64,000 nucleotides of DNA, taken from the NCBI GenBank assembly GCA_022376925.1, contig JAIOJX010000031.1, forward strand, positions 136,108,854 through 136,172,853, given 5' to 3'. The notes under the pieces were generated by a model. The model saw nothing but the letters and a program-made list of their open reading frames with translations, ran no database searches and was not told the origin of the DNA. The position numbers were made by a program, and so were the translations under genes. The DNA comes from Tragulus kanchil (taxonomy: Eukaryota; Chordata; Mammalia; Artiodactyla; Tragulidae). Positions 1 to 12,339 of the stretch are shown piece by piece (positions within the stretch are counted from its first letter, which is position 1; each line of letters begins with the position of its first letter).

Positions 1-97
1 AGCATATGATTGGGTTTCAGTCGTAGCTGCATCTATGTACTCAAGTGAGCCACCAAGACTGCATTTCTCTCTGGGCCTTTCATTTCTTTTCTTTCAG

Positions 98-301
98 TAT
101 TTATTTATTTCGTTTATTTGGCCACACTGGGTCTTCGTTGCAGTACGTGGAGTCTTGTTGTTGCATTTGGGCTCTTCATTGCAGCACATGGGCTCTAGCT
201 GCAGCATGCAGGCTCAGTCTTAACTCCCTAACCAGGGATTGAAGCTACATCCTCTACACTGGAAAGCAGATTCTTAACCATTGGGCCACCAGGGAAGTTC
301 C
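98..301 (-). mobile_element. tRNA-derived SINE (CHR/ART2-like), degraded
   Basis: Read on the minus strand, the element starts with the SINE head at its right edge (reverse complement of 'ccaccagggaagttcc'), followed by a B-box-like segment (reverse of 'ccagggattgaagc'). It runs through a body of 'gcagcacatgggctc' type to an AT-rich tail ('tatttatttatttcg') at the left edge. It is an old, mutated copy, and the family label is from recognition only. Confidence 0.75.
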
Positions 302-3300
302 TCCGCTTTTAGTTTCTCTACTCCATGTGGGCTGAGTGTTAGGGAGGTGGCTGAGACAAGAAAAATGCTACCCTTGCAGTGTGGCAGCTGACGGGGTGCT
401 CCATTTGGATCTCTCTCATAGAAGACCTTGCCATTTATCTTGCCATTCACCTTTAACCAACACCCTCCAGTGGTACCACCTTCAGGATCCATGCCCTTCC
501 TGGTCCACTACCAATCAATTTCTGGACATGGCAAGGAGTATGAGGGTCTGGTCAAAGTATAACTCCTCTAATGGACAATCCTTGCTTTAGAGTTTCTGTG
601 GGATTGGCTGAGGATGTCAGATCAGATTGTGTTCTGAGGCCCCCCTTTATCAGACATTACCCTCTCTCCCAAATAAACCTCTTGTACCCCAAGTCCATCT
701 CAGTGTTTCCCTCATTTAGGAGTGAACTGAATCATTATATCTTGCTGGCTTAATCCCCTCTAGAAGCAGATGTTCTTGCTTTACCCAAATCCCCTTGGAT
801 GCCTTTGTAGTGATTTTCACTGTGCTCTTCTAACATCCAGAACCTTCAGCTGTGCCCAGGTAGTGCTCTCAGAGACCCAGAGTAAGCACTTCATCCTAAC
901 TGAACATTTAGAAGGTCCAGGTCCTATATAATGCTTTGTCTCCTCTCTGCCCACCTGACCAATGACTGACAAGTTAAGAGTCTCAATGCCAAACCTCCAG
1001 GCAGACCATCTAAGAAATATCCTACCCCTAAAGTTCATCTGAGGGATCAGTCTGAAACTGCGTTTCAAAGAACTCTGCCTGAGATCACACCATGCCTGGC
1101 CTTCTTTCCTTCTCTGCCCTGCTTCTGCTCCTCCCCTCCCATCCGATCTGTCCAAGGATTTTTTGTTGTGTTGCTTTCATGTGAATCCTCCTTGAAGGGT
1201 GTGCTTCTCAGGAACCCAACCAAGAACCACAGCCTGGGCCGCAGCACCTGTCAAGTGGCTCTCTCCTATGGAACAGTCCTTCTGGGTCCTCTTTTGCCTT
1301 TTGCTCCTTCTGGCCTATGAATGCTAACTGCTTCCTACTGTCACTAACTCTAGGCCTTGATGGTTTCCCTTCCCATTCTTTCTGAGTAGCCCTTTGATTA
1401 AAGCCTCTCCAGTTACCACTTTGAAGTGTATTACCTGTTTCCTGCAAGACTCCCAAATCATAAATGTGACCATCCCAGGATTTCTTTATTAAAAAATTAT
1501 TGATTATCTATCTATTTATGAAATTCACAGTAACTTAGAGGTTTGGAGTGAAACACAAATTTTACGTTGTGCAATGATTGCCCTTTTATTCCATACAGCC
1601 AGGTTGACTCTGGACTGTATATATATAATAAGCTAAATTAGAGATAATATCGAAAGTGATTTCAAAGTATAACTCCTCTAATGGACAATCCTTGCTTTAG
1701 AGTTTCTGTGGGATTGGCTGAGGATGTCAGATCAGATTGTGTTCTGAGGCCCCCCTTTATCAGACATTACCCTCTCTCCCAAATAAACCTCTTGTACCCC
1801 AAGTCCATCTCAGTGTTTCCCTCATTTAGGAGTGAACTGAATCATTATATCTTGCTGGCTTAATCCCCTCTAGAAGCAGATGTTCTTGCTTTACCCAAAT
1901 CCCCTTGGATGCCTTTGTAGTGATTTTCACTGTGCTCTTCTAACATCCAGAACCTTCAGCTGTGCCCAGGTAGTGCTCTCAGAGACCCAGAGTAAGCACT
2001 TCATCCTAACTGAACATTTAGAAGGTCCAGGTCCTATATAATGCTTTGTCTCCTCTCTGCCCACCTGACCAATGACTGACAAGTTAAGAGTCTCAATGCC
2101 AAACCTCCAGGCAGACCATCTAAGAAATATCCTACCCCTAAAGTTCATCTGAGGGATCAGTCTGAAACTGCGTTTCAAAGAACTCTGCCTGAGATCACAC
2201 CATGCCTGGCCTTCTTTCCTTCTCTGCCCTGCTTCTGCTCCTCCCCTCCCATCCGATCTGTCCAAGGATTTTTTGTTGTGTTGCTTTCATGTGAATCCTC
2301 CTTGAAGGGTGTGCTTCTCAGGAACCCAACCAAGAACCACAGCCTGGGCCGCAGCACCTGTCAAGTGGCTCTCTCCTATGGAACAGTCCTTCTGGGTCCT
2401 CTTTTGCCTTTTGCTCCTTCTGGCCTATGAATGCTAACTGCTTCCTACTGTCACTAACTCTAGGCCTTGATGGTTTCCCTTCCCATTCTTTCTGAGTAGC
2501 CCTTTGATTAAAGCCTCTCCAGTTACCACTTTGAAGTGTATTACCTGTTTCCTGCAAGACTCCCAAATCATAAATGTGACCATCCCAGGATTTCTTTATT
2601 AAAAAATTATTGATTATCTATCTATTTATGAAATTCACAGTAACTTAGAGGTTTGGAGTGAAACACAAATTTTACGTTGTGCAATGATTGCCCTTTTATT
2701 CCATACAGCCAGGTTGACTCTGGACTGTATATATATAATAAGCTAAATTAGAGATAATATCGAAAGCCTGATTTCAAGAGTCTTCCTGTTGTGAAAGTAG
2801 AGATAATGACCTCTTACCTCCATTGGGCTATCCAAAGGCCTTCCAGTTGGAAACAGCCAGTAAACAACTTGCAGAAGGTGACATCTGGCACTAGGTGGCA
2901 GTCATGCCCATGGGTGCTGCTGCTAACATCCACTATTGACAGTCCCAGCTGGCCCTGCCTGGTCCTGCAGGTTCATGATTCACACAGTCCCGCAAAAGCC
3001 AGTTTGACTGCCAGCTCTGCGCTCTTGAATCAGGGTTACTCCACATTCTTCCAGCTTGTGGTTTTCCAGCACAGTGAGCCACACTCTGGGAAGATTCCTA
3101 TTTGTATCTCCTTCTATCAGCCCTCCCTTAGTACATCTATTGGTAGCTGCTTGTCTTGCTGTAGCTCACTGTTCATTGAACCTAGAGTAGGCAAGGCCCA
3201 AGTAGGGAAGCCGGAAGAAAACTCAAGGAACCACAGGGATTGCAGACATGTTTATTCTCTCCTGACTTACACAGCAGCTGTAGCAGCCATGGTGCTGTAT

Positions 3301-3775
3301 TGATAAGACATGCTGTATTATTTCATGGTCGATCCAGTGGACACAGCCATAATGTAGTCACAAGGGCTTTTCAGGTGAAACTTATATAGATGTACACACA
3401 AAAGTGGCCTGTGGCCAAGCGTGTACATTGTGACACATGTGTGCAGTGCTGTAAGTGAGCTCAGCTGTTACATAACCATATATTTGCAAAGCATGGTCTG
3501 AGAGCAAGAGGCTGTGGAGTTAGAAAGCTTGACCACTGCCATCTTGGTTAATTAGCTCTTTCCTTACAACACTTCAACACTGATGCAGACCCAAGAGTCT
3601 GGGTCTATGGGGGAGCTTAGGGGAAATCCATCAGGTGTGGGAAATATTGATGTGTTTGGGTTCTGCTCTTCCTGCCTCAATGACCTCCTTGATTGCTTAG
3701 TGGGCTCCCCTACCACCTTTGGATATAGCAAATGAGCGACTTTAGTTAACACCATTTTATTAAAAGAGACACTTT
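302..3775. other. Intergenic stretch without recognised gene
   Basis: Apart from tandem duplication A inside it, nothing could be assigned. The longest open frame (2791-3303 +, 170 codons) is rich in Ser, Cys and Leu, shows no domain I recognise, and has no promoter or splice context, so it is treated as chance. Pieces such as 1340-1470 look like decayed interspersed repeat but could not be named. Confidence 0.5.
552..2766. repeat. Tandem duplication A (offset 1110)
   Basis: Copy 1 is 552-1656 and copy 2 is 1662-2766. The copies appear identical: all open frames recur at +1110. The second copy begins after the short linker 'tgatt' and continues into unique sequence at 2767. The linker resembles the sequence following copy 2 ('cctgatttcaagag'), so the joint carries microhomology. 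No transposon boundary or target-site duplication is present. It is probably an unmerged contig overlap. Confidence 0.95.
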
Positions 3776-3778
3776 GGG

Positions 3779-3895
3779 GAATTTCCTGACAGTTCAGTGG
3801 TTAGGACTCTGCATTTTCACTGCTGAGGGCCCGCATTTAGTCCACGGTCAGCAATCTAAGATTCCTGCAAGCCATGCAGCCAAAATAAACCAAAG
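3779..3895 (+). mobile_element. tRNA-derived SINE head (CHR/ART2-like)
   Basis: An A-box-like stretch ('agttcagtggttaggactc'), a degraded B-box region and 'gcaagccatgcagccaaaa' before an A-rich end are typical of the short tRNA-Glu-derived SINE of artiodactyls. Copy 1 of duplication B starts inside this element, so its 3' end recurs alone at 4962. Confidence 0.75.
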
Positions 3896-4516
3896 AGACA
3901 CTTTAAGTTGCAAGTGATTTGCAGCCCTATGAAAATGAGCTTAAGTCAAACAAAAAGAAGAATTGTTTAGTTAATAGGTTTATGAGCCAAACAGACATAA
4001 ATTTGGTCAGAACTGTATCCACATGAGTGTCAGGCATGTCCGGATTCAGGTGCTGAAAAAAAAATTATCAAGAATCTATTTGTCTGTATCCATATCTTCT
4101 CTTCTCTCTTGAGCACAAACTCCCAAGTGCCAAAAGAAACAAATTTTTTCTTCATAGTTCTGCCAAGATCCCTAGATTAATCACATGGGAGAGAGCCTGG
4201 AAGATGATATAGCCAATTTGATTAGGTCAAGTTCCCATTGCTAGAAAGAAGCATAGGTCAGGATGAGAATAAGAGAGGCAAGAAAACAACTGAGGTACTC
4301 TCACCTGAACAAGGGCTCTAGAACAAGCTAAGTCAGCAAGTGCCGATGATAACCAGGCATCTAGGTAGTTCACTTTTCCCTTTGCTCCCTCACTTATCGA
4401 TTGACTCATCCAGGACACTCAGGGGCTCATGCCAGCTCTCCCTCTCCATTCCTACCAAGGTGAAAGTGCTTCATATTCAAAGACTCCTACCACACAGTCT
4501 TCTAACATCCTGTTCT

Positions 4517-4671
4517 TTTTTTTTTTTTTTAAATATTTTATTTATATTTATTTGGCTGCACTGGGTCTCAGTTGTAGCATGTGGGCTCTAGTTCCCTGAC
4601 CAGGGATCGAACCTGGGCCCCTTTCATTGGGAGCACAGAGTCTTAGCCACTGGACCACCAGGGAATTCCCC
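4517..4671 (-). mobile_element. tRNA-derived SINE (copy within duplication B)
   Basis: Minus-strand element: head at the right ('ggaccaccagggaattcc' in reverse), B box as the reverse of 'ccagggatcgaacctggg', and tail at the left consisting of a T-run plus AT-rich sequence. It is the short CHR/ART2-type SINE. The same insertion appears again at 5618-5773 because of duplication B. Confidence 0.85.
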
Positions 4672-5617
4672 CTAACATCCTGTTCTTTTCCTTCAAAGCA
4701 CTAATCAGTTCAAGACTGTGTAGTGACATGTGTAATTATTAATCTAGTATGTATCTTTCCTTTAAATTTTGGTACCTGTAAACCCTCATACACATATGGC
4801 ACATAGTAGGTACTCAGTAAACATGTGCTCATTTGTTGATTTTATACTTACTGCTAAGGTATGGTAAGTCTAACTAGACATGGCTTCTATACTAGTTCTG
4901 CTCACGTAACTGCAATGCTTTTTGCAGGAGTGATGGACTGAAGGGAGCCTGGGAGAGGAAGATTCCTGCAAGCCATGCAGCCAAAATAAACCAAAGAGAC
5001 ACTTTAAGTTGCAAGTGATTTGCAGCCCTATGAAAATGAGCTTAAGTCAAACAAAAAGAAGAATTGTTTAGTTAATAGGTTTATGAGCCAAACAGACATA
5101 AATTTGGTCAGAACTGTATCCACATGAGTGTCAGGCATGTCCGGATTCAGGTGCTGAAAAAAAAATTATCAAGAATCTATTTGTCTGTATCCATATCTTC
5201 TCTTCTCTCTTGAGCACAAACTCCCAAGTTCCAAAAGAAAAAAATTTTTTTCTTCATAGTTCTGCCAAGATCCCTAGATTAATCACATGGGAGAGAGCCT
5301 GGAAGATGATATAGCCAATTTGATTAGGTCAAGTTCCCATTGCTAGAAAGAAGCATAGGTCAGGATGAGAATAAGAGAGGCAAGAAAACAACTGAGGTAC
5401 TCTCACCTGAACAAGGGCTCTAGAACAAGCTAAGTCAGCAAGTGCCGATGATAACCAGGCATCTAGGTAGTTCACTTTTCCCTTTGCTCCCTCACTTATC
5501 GATTGACTCATCCAGGACACTCAGGGGCTCATGCCAGCTCTCCCTCTCCATTCCTACCAAGGTGAAAGTGCTTCATATTCAAAGACTCCTACCACACAGT
5601 CTTCTAACATCCTGTTC

Positions 5618-5773
5618 TTTTTTTTTTTTTTTTTAAATATTTTATTTATATTTATTTGGCTGCACTGGGTCTCAGTTGTAGCATGTGGGCTCTAGTTCCC
5701 TGACCAGGGATCGAACCTGGGCCCCTTTCATTGGGAGCACAGAGTCTTAGCCACTGGACCACCAGGGAATTCC
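5618..5773 (-). mobile_element. tRNA-derived SINE (second copy of the 4517 element)
   Basis: Same insertion as 4517-4671 with a slightly longer T-run. It is repeated by duplication B and is not an independent insertion. Confidence 0.85.
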
Positions 5774-6089
5774 CCCTAACATCCTGTTCTTTTCCTTCAA
5801 AGCACTAATCAGTTCAAGACTGTGTAGTGACATGTGTAATTATTAATCTAGTATGTATCTTTCCTTTAAATTTTGGTACCTGTAAACCCTCATACACATA
5901 TGGCACATAGTAGGTACTCAGTAAACATGTGCTCATTTGTTGATTTTATACTTACTGCTAAGGTATGGTAAGTCTAACTAGACATGGCTTCTATACTAGT
6001 GACGGAGGCAGACAAGTAAAGCAGTGCTCACAGTCCAACTGCAATGCTTTTTGCAGGAGTGATGGACTGAAGGGAGCCTGGGAGAGGAA

Positions 6090-6450
6090 TGTCTCAATCA
6101 GAGTTGTCTAGGAAATTTCTCTGAAGAGTAATCATGTTGGCCAAAATTTAGAAAAATGAGAAACCCTTATGCAGCAAGATGAAGGAGAAGGGGGATGCTC
6201 TCAGAAGCACATTGGAAGACAAGAAAATATGACATAGCCTGATGTAGTCTTAGTCTCAGAGCACTGACTCTCCAGGACAGGGGGTAATCATATCAGAATT
6301 ATCTCTTAGGTAAACCAGCCTTTAAAATGAAAGAAAGAAGAAAAAAAAGAAAAGGGGATGGCATGAAAAGCAGAATTTTTTAGACAAAAAACTAGCTTAA
6401 AAACATATGAAGAAACCCTCTGATTATAGTAGCACCACGCAAGGCAATTG
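6090..6450. other. Intergenic, nothing recognised
   Basis: A-rich sequence with an AAAG-rich patch near 6325-6355. No coding or repeat family was recognised. Confidence 0.4.
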
Positions 6451-6452
6451 CC

Positions 6453-6562
6453 ACATGCTAAGTCGCTTCAGTCATGCCCGACTTTTTGCGACCCCGTGAA
6501 CAGTAGTCTTCCAGGCTCTTCTGAGCATGGAATTCCTTAGGCAAGAATGCTGGAGTCGGTAA
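6453..6562 (-). mobile_element. Bov-tA/Bov-A SINE fragment
   Basis: 'gctaagtcgcttcagtcatg' followed by 'gcgaccccgtgaac' and 'ggcaagaatgctggagt' is the reverse complement of the BovA-derived body of the ruminant Bov-tA SINE. The tRNA head is missing. Confidence 0.85.
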
Positions 6563-7369
6563 CTGCCACATAGTAGGCCCTCAGTAAATATGTGAGTACA
6601 TGACTTTCCAATATGAAAGTCATTAGAATTGATATATTTCACTTAAAACAGAAAACAAAGCCAACCTGAGATATGGCCCAGGTTCTTGGTTACAAATCCA
6701 AGCAAACTGCTAAAGGTACATAAATGAAATAAAAGGCAAAAGAAATTACTATAAAGCAAGATTTATATAAACTTATCTGCATGGAATAAAAATGTGCCCA
6801 ATCTTACATGCCGTTTGTTGGCTGCCAGGGTCTGAGATTGTTGCTGAGAAAAGGGCAGGAGGAGGCTGTTGGGGGAAATCACATGCCAGGCCGGGAAACA
6901 GATGCAGAGAATTCAACATTTGGGGGTTTGAAAAGAATGCCTAGAACACAGGCCTCTTTTGTTCCTCAGGTTTCTCTTAATTGCCATGTTTGAGACCTGG
7001 GATTTATGATGGAAGTGTTAATAAAAATGACACTTCCCACTTCATTTTAAAGGAGGTCTGGTGCATGGCACAGACAGGAGATGCAGAGGCCTGGCACAGG
7101 TGGTGTGGCCCACAACTGGCCCCTGCCAAAACAGACCCCAAAAGCTACTGAGGCAGCATTGGAAACAAACTCCAACAGATGATACACACACAGATGAGAA
7201 GGTAAGTTCACAACTGACAACCAGAAACAGGGATGTGCCTTTTGTCCCTCATACATTTTTATTTGGCCTAACACCACTGAATGCCATAACAAAACAGACG
7301 TGAAATCTCCAGTCCCTGGCCAAAGATCAAACCCAAGCACCTCAGAAAGCACTGACTCTAAGATTCAAA
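6563..7369. other. Intergenic, possibly decayed L1 5' sequence
   Basis: No gene was recognised. The base composition becomes A-rich towards 7300 and grades into recognisable L1 ORF1 sequence. The exact 5' limit of the L1 cannot be set by eye. Confidence 0.4.
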
Positions 7370-7789
7370 CATAAAAAATCAAAAGTAACAATAATAATGA
7401 AAAGACAGAGAAACACTGCACAAATGAAGGAACAAACTAGAAACATACAAACCCAAATGACCAAAGAAGAAGTAGACAAATGATCAGAAAGAGAATTCAG
7501 AAGACCAATACGATGGATGATCTAAAACTCCAAAAATAGAATAATAGAGAGAATTGACGCACTGAATAAAGACCTGCAAGAAATGAAAAAAACAACAAAA
7601 AGAGACAAACAAATTAATTGCTGAACTTAAAAAGACTATGGAAGGACTCGATAGTAGAGTATCTGAGACAGAACGGATAAACAAGTTGAAAGATAGAATG
7701 ATGGAAATAACTGCAAAAGAACAGAAAAAAGAACAAAGAATAAAAAGAACCAAGAATAGTATCAGAAGATCTCTGGGATAATATCAAAT

Positions 7790-8305
7790 GCACCAATGTC
7801 TGAATAATAGGAGTCCCAGAAAAAGAAGAAAAAAAGAAAGGATATGAAAAAAATTTTGAAGAGATTGTAGTTAAAAACTTCCATAGCATGGGAAAGGAAC
7901 TAGCCAATCAAGTCCAAAAGCACAAAGATCACATACAGGATGAACCCTAGGAGGAACAAATCAAGACACATACTAATCAAGCGAACAGAGACCAAACCCA
8001 AAGACAGAATACTCAAAGCAGCAAGGGACAAACAACAAGTAACATACAAGGGGAATCCTGTACATTTAACTGCTGACCTCTCAACAGAAACCCTGCAGAC
8101 CAGAAGAGAATGGCAAGATATTTTAAAAAATCTACAACCAAGAATGCTCTACATGGCAAGGATCTCATTCAAAATTGATGGAGAAATCATAAGCTTTACA
8201 GACAAGCAGAAACTAAGAGAATTCAGTACCACCAAACCAGCCTTACAACAAATATTAAAGGGACTTACTGAGGCAGCAAATACTAGAGAAGATAAAGATC
8301 TATAA
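7790..8305 (+). pseudogene. L1 ORF1p, 3' part, broken
   Basis: Translation gives a region equivalent to the ORF1p RNA-recognition fold ('IIGVPE' before an EEIV motif), then 'ILKAARDKQQVTYKG', 'REWQDILKNLQPRMLY' and 'DKQKLREF', which mark the C-terminal nucleic-acid-binding domain of LINE-1 ORF1p. ORF1p is an RNA-binding trimer that packages L1 RNA. In-frame stops occur near 7801 and 7950, and the upstream coiled-coil part is also frame-broken. The intact C-terminal frame runs 7940-8305. Its sequence recurs at 9024-9389 through duplication C. Confidence 0.88.
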
Positions 8306-8333
8306 AACAAATCACAACATACCACTTAAGAAG

Positions 8334-9013
8334 ATGACAATAGGACCATATGTATCAATAATTACCTTAAACGTAAATGGTTTAAATGCCCCAACCAAAA
8401 GACACAGACTGGTTGAATGGATACAAAAACAAGACACCTATATTTGCTGCCTACAAGAAACCCACTTCAAATCTAAAGACACTTATAGACTGAAAGGGAG
8501 AAGATGGAAAAATATATTCCATGCAAATGGAAATCAAAAGAAAGCTGGAGTAGCAATCCTCATATCAGACAAAAAAGGCCTTAAAATAAAAAAGATTATA
8601 AAAGACAAGGCAGGACACTACATAATAGTCAAGGGATAGATCCAGGAGGAAGACATAAAAATCATAAATATCTATGCACCCAACTCAAGAGAACCTCAAT
8701 ATATAAGACAAACACTTTCAGACATACAAAAAGAAACTGACAATTACACAGTAATAGTAGGAGACTTTAACACCCCTCTTACACCAATGGACAGATCATC
8801 AAAACAGAAAATTCATAAGAAAACAAACCAGCCTTAAATGACACATTAGAAGAGATGGACCTCATGGATATCTTTAGGACTTTCTACCCAAAAGCAAAAG
8901 AATGCACTTTCGTCTCAAATGCACATGGAACATTCTCCAGAATAGACCACATCTTGGGCCACAAATCAAATCTCAGTCAATTCAAGAAAATTGAAATTAT
9001 ATCAACCACCTTC
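8334..9013 (+). pseudogene. L1 ORF2p endonuclease domain (copy 1, cut by duplication)
   Basis: It begins ATG with 'SIITLNVNGLNAPTKRHR' and 'CCLQETHF', the N-terminal APE-type endonuclease of L1 ORF2p including the Asn and Glu metal-binding motifs. A stop at 8637 interrupts the frame, after which 'IINIYAPN' and 'VGDFNTPL' continue as further endonuclease motifs. The sequence is cut at 9013 by the restart of copy 2 of duplication C. This endonuclease nicks target DNA to prime reverse transcription in intact elements; here it is broken. Confidence 0.9.
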
Positions 9014-9023
9014 CACATACAGG

Positions 9024-9389
9024 ATGAACCCTAGGAGGAACAAATCAAGACACATACTAATCAAGCGAACAGAGACCAAACCCAAAGACAGAATACTCAA
9101 AGCAGCAAGGGACAAACAACAAGTAACATACAAGGGGAATCCTGTACATTTAACTGCTGACCTCTCAACAGAAACCCTGCAGACCAGAAGAGAATGGCAA
9201 GATATTTTAAAAAATCTACAACCAAGAATGCTCTACATGGCAAGGATCTCATTCAAAATTGATGGAGAAATCATAAGCTTTACAGACAAGCAGAAACTAA
9301 GAGAATTCAGTACCACCAAACCAGCCTTACAACAAATATTAAAGGGACTTACTGAGGCAGCAAATACTAGAGAAGATAAAGATCTATAA
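9024..9389 (+). pseudogene. L1 ORF1p C-terminal fragment (copy 2)
   Basis: Exact repeat of 7940-8305 produced by duplication C. An ATG at 8991 extends the open frame across the junction by 11 codons from the endonuclease sequence, which is a chimeric accident. Confidence 0.9.
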
Positions 9390-9417
9390 AACAAATCACA
9401 ACATACCACTTAAGAAG

Positions 9418-12331
9418 ATGACAATAGGACCATATGTATCAATAATTACCTTAAACGTAAATGGTTTAAATGCCCCAACCAAAAGACACAGACTGGTTGA
9501 ATGGATACAAAAACAAGACACCTATATTTGCTGCCTACAAGAAACCCACTTCAAATCTAAAGACACTTATAGACTGAAAGGGAGAAGATGGAAAAATATA
9601 TTCCATGCAAATGGAAATCAAAAGAAAGCTGGAGTAGCAATCCTCATATCAGACAAAAAAGGCCTTAAAATAAAAAAGATTATAAAAGACAAGGCAGGAC
9701 ACTACATAATAGTCAAGGGATAGATCCAGGAGGAAGACATAAAAATCATAAATATCTATGCACCCAACTCAAGAGAACCTCAATATATAAGACAAACACT
9801 TTCAGACATACAAAAAGAAACTGACAATTACACAGTAATAGTAGGAGACTTTAACACCCCTCTTACACCAATGGACAGATCATCAAAACAGAAAATTCAT
9901 AAGAAAACAAACCAGCCTTAAATGACACATTAGAAGAGATGGACCTCATGGATATCTTTAGGACTTTCTACCCAAAAGCAAAAGAATGCACTTTCGTCTC
10001 AAATGCACATGGAACATTCTCCAGAATAGACCACATCTTGGGCCACAAATCAAATCTCAGTCAATTCAAGAAAATTGAAATTATATCAACCACCTTCTCT
10101 GACCACAATGCTATGAGACTAGATATCAACTACAAGAAGAAAACCACTAAAAACGCAAACACAAGGAGACTAATCAACACATACCTAAAACACAAACAGG
10201 TTACTGAATGAATCAAAAGAGAAATAAAAAAATTCCTAAAAGAAAATGACAAAGGAAACACAACAGCACAAAACCTATGGGATATTGCAAAAGCAGTTCT
10301 AAGAGGGAAGTTTATAGCAATACAATCCTACCTCAAGAAATAAGAAAAACCTAACTCTACACTTAAAACAATTGGAAAAAGAAGAGCAAAAAACCCCTAA
10401 AGTTAGCTGAAGAAGATAAATCGTAAAGATCAGAGCAGAAATAAATGAAAAAGAAATGAAAGAAACAATAGTAAAGAGAAATACAACAAAAAGCTGGTTC
10501 TTCAGAAAAATAAACAAAATCGACAAACCGCTAAGCAGACTCTTCAAGAATAAAGACAGAAGTACCAGATCAACAAAATCAGAAATGAAAAAGGAGAGGT
10601 TACAACAGACAACACAGAAATACAAAGGATCATAAGAGACTATTACGAAAAATTATATGGCAAAAAACTGGATAACCTGGAAGAAATGGACTGATTCTTA
10701 GAGAAGTTCAATCTTCCAAGACTGAACCAGGAGGAAATAGAAATTATGAATAACCTGATCACAAGCTCAGAAATCAAATCCATGAAGAGAAAGCTACCCA
10801 AAAATAAAGACCGAGACCAGACAGCTTCACAGGTGAATTCTACCAAACATTTAAAGAAGAGCTATTGCCTATCCTTCTAAAACTCTTTCAAACAATTGCA
10901 TAAGAAGGAATATTTCCAAACATATTCCATGAGGCCACCATCACCCTGATACCAAAACCAAGCAAAGACAACACAAAAAGGAAAATTATAGACCACTATC
11001 ACTGATGAGTTTAGACGCAAAAATCCTCAACAAAATTCTAGCAAATAGAATTCAACAACACATCAAAAAACTCATACATAATGATCAAGTAGGGTTTATC
11101 CCAGGTGTGCAAGGATTCTTCGATAGCTGCAAATGTATCAATGTGATACACCACATCAACAAATTGAAAGACAAAAATTACATGATAATGTCAATAGACA
11201 CAGAAAAAGCCTTTGACAAAATCCAACATCCATTTATGGTAAAAGCTCTTCAAAAAATGGACACAGGAGAAGCCTACCTCAACATAGTGAAAGCCATATA
11301 CGAGAAGCCACAGCGAACATTATTCTCAATGGTGAAAAGCTGAAAGCATTCCCTCTAAGATCAGGAACAAGACAGAGATGTCCACTTTCATCACTATTCT
11401 AGCTGCAGCAATAAGAGAAGAAAAATAAATAAAAGGAATCCAGATAGGAAAAGAAGTAAAACTCTCTCAATTTGCAGAAGACATGATACTATACACAGAA
11501 CACCTCAAAGTCACTATGAGAAAGCTACTAGAGTTAATTAATGAATTCAAGTAAAGTCACAGGATACAAAATCAATACACAGAAATCACTCACATTTCTA
11601 TATACAAACAATGAAAAATCAGAGAGCAAAATCAAGGATACAATCCCATTCACCACTGCAACAAAAAGAATAAAATATCTAGGAATAAACTTACCTAAAG
11701 AGACAAAAGAACTGTACACAGAAAATTATAAGTCACTGATGAAAGATACCAAAGACAACATAAACAGATGGAGAGATACTCCATGTCCCTGAGTTGGAAG
11801 AGGCAATATCGTGAAAATGACCATACTACCAAATATCATCTACAGATTCAATGTGTTTGCTGTCAAATTACTGATGACAGATCAAAAAATAGCACAGTTA
11901 GTTTGGAAACACAAAAGACCCCAGATAGCCAAAGCAATCCTGAGAAAGACGAATGGAGCTGGAGGGATCAGCCTCCCTAACTTCAGACTATACTAGAAAG
12001 CAACAGTCATCAAGACAGTATGGTACTGGCACAATAACAGAAACATCGACCAATGGAACAAGAGAGAAAACCCAGAGATAAACCCAGGTACATGTGGGTA
12101 CCTTATTTTTGACAAAGGAGGCAAAAAGGTACAATGGGACAAAGACAGCCTCTTCAACAAGTGGTGCTGGGAAAACTGGATAGCTACATGCAAAAAACTG
12201 AAGTTGGAACATTCTCAAAGATAAACTCAAAATGGATTAAAGACCTACATGTAAGACCAGAGACCATAAAACTCTTGGAGGAGAATATTGACAACATACT
12301 CAGCGACAGAAACCAAAACAAGATCTTCTAA
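9418..12331 (+). pseudogene. L1 ORF2p (endonuclease and reverse transcriptase), degenerate
   Basis: The endonuclease domain restarts at 9418, is broken by a stop at 9721, resumes in the open frame 9939-10211 (with 'SRIDHILGH' and 'SDHNAMRLD', the SDH catalytic motif of APE endonucleases), and is then stop-rich. The RT core is visible in 11005-11343 with '[10 protein letters not shown]', '[10 protein letters not shown]' and '[11 protein letters not shown]' (RT motif A). Near 11471 the expected FADD box reads FAED, losing one catalytic aspartate. Later fragments at 11541-11792 and 11811-11996 match the ORF2 thumb and C-terminal region. It is non-functional. The very 3' end of ORF2 is missing, because the sequence changes to LTR-like DNA at about 12334. 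Confidence 0.9.
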
Positions 12332-12339
12332 GACACGCC

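Larger units (their letters stand above)
3861..6089. repeat. Tandem duplication B (offset about 1101)
   Basis: Copy 1 is 3861-4960 and copy 2 is 4962-6089. Most differences are small: homopolymer lengths near 4060 and 4140, and the T-run at 4517 versus 5618. The exception lies close to the end of copy 1: after 'ctatactagt', copy 1 has 14 bases (4897-4910) where copy 2 has 39 (6001-6039). This end-of-copy damage fits low-quality contig-end sequence. Confidence 0.95.
7930..10097. repeat. Tandem duplication C inside the L1 (offset 1084)
   Basis: Copy 1 is 7930-9013 and copy 2 is 9014-10097. They are head-to-tail with no intervening base and equal length. The frames at 7940 and 8334 recur exactly at 9024 and 9418. 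After 9013 the ORF2 endonuclease sequence is cut and ORF1 restarts; only copy 2 continues into the rest of ORF2. An L1 would not normally carry a perfect internal repeat like this. Confidence 0.97.
7370..12333 (+). mobile_element. LINE-1 (artiodactyl type), decayed, with internal duplication
   Basis: A-rich plus-strand sequence reads through an ORF1 coiled-coil region (about 7480-7800), the ORF1 RRM/C-terminal region (7790-8305), a short inter-ORF gap, the ORF2 endonuclease (from 8334), and reverse transcriptase (around 11000-11500). It then runs to the ORF2 C-terminal part at about 12333, where similarity stops. Many stops and frameshifts show it is dead. Duplication C inserts 1084 bases in the middle and duplication D starts at its end, so the true element is shorter than the span given. 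Confidence 0.9.

Noticed and set aside
2791..3303. 170-codon plus-strand open frame in intergenic DNA
   Set aside because: No domain, no splice or promoter context and low-complexity Ser/Leu/Cys composition; not supportable as a gene.
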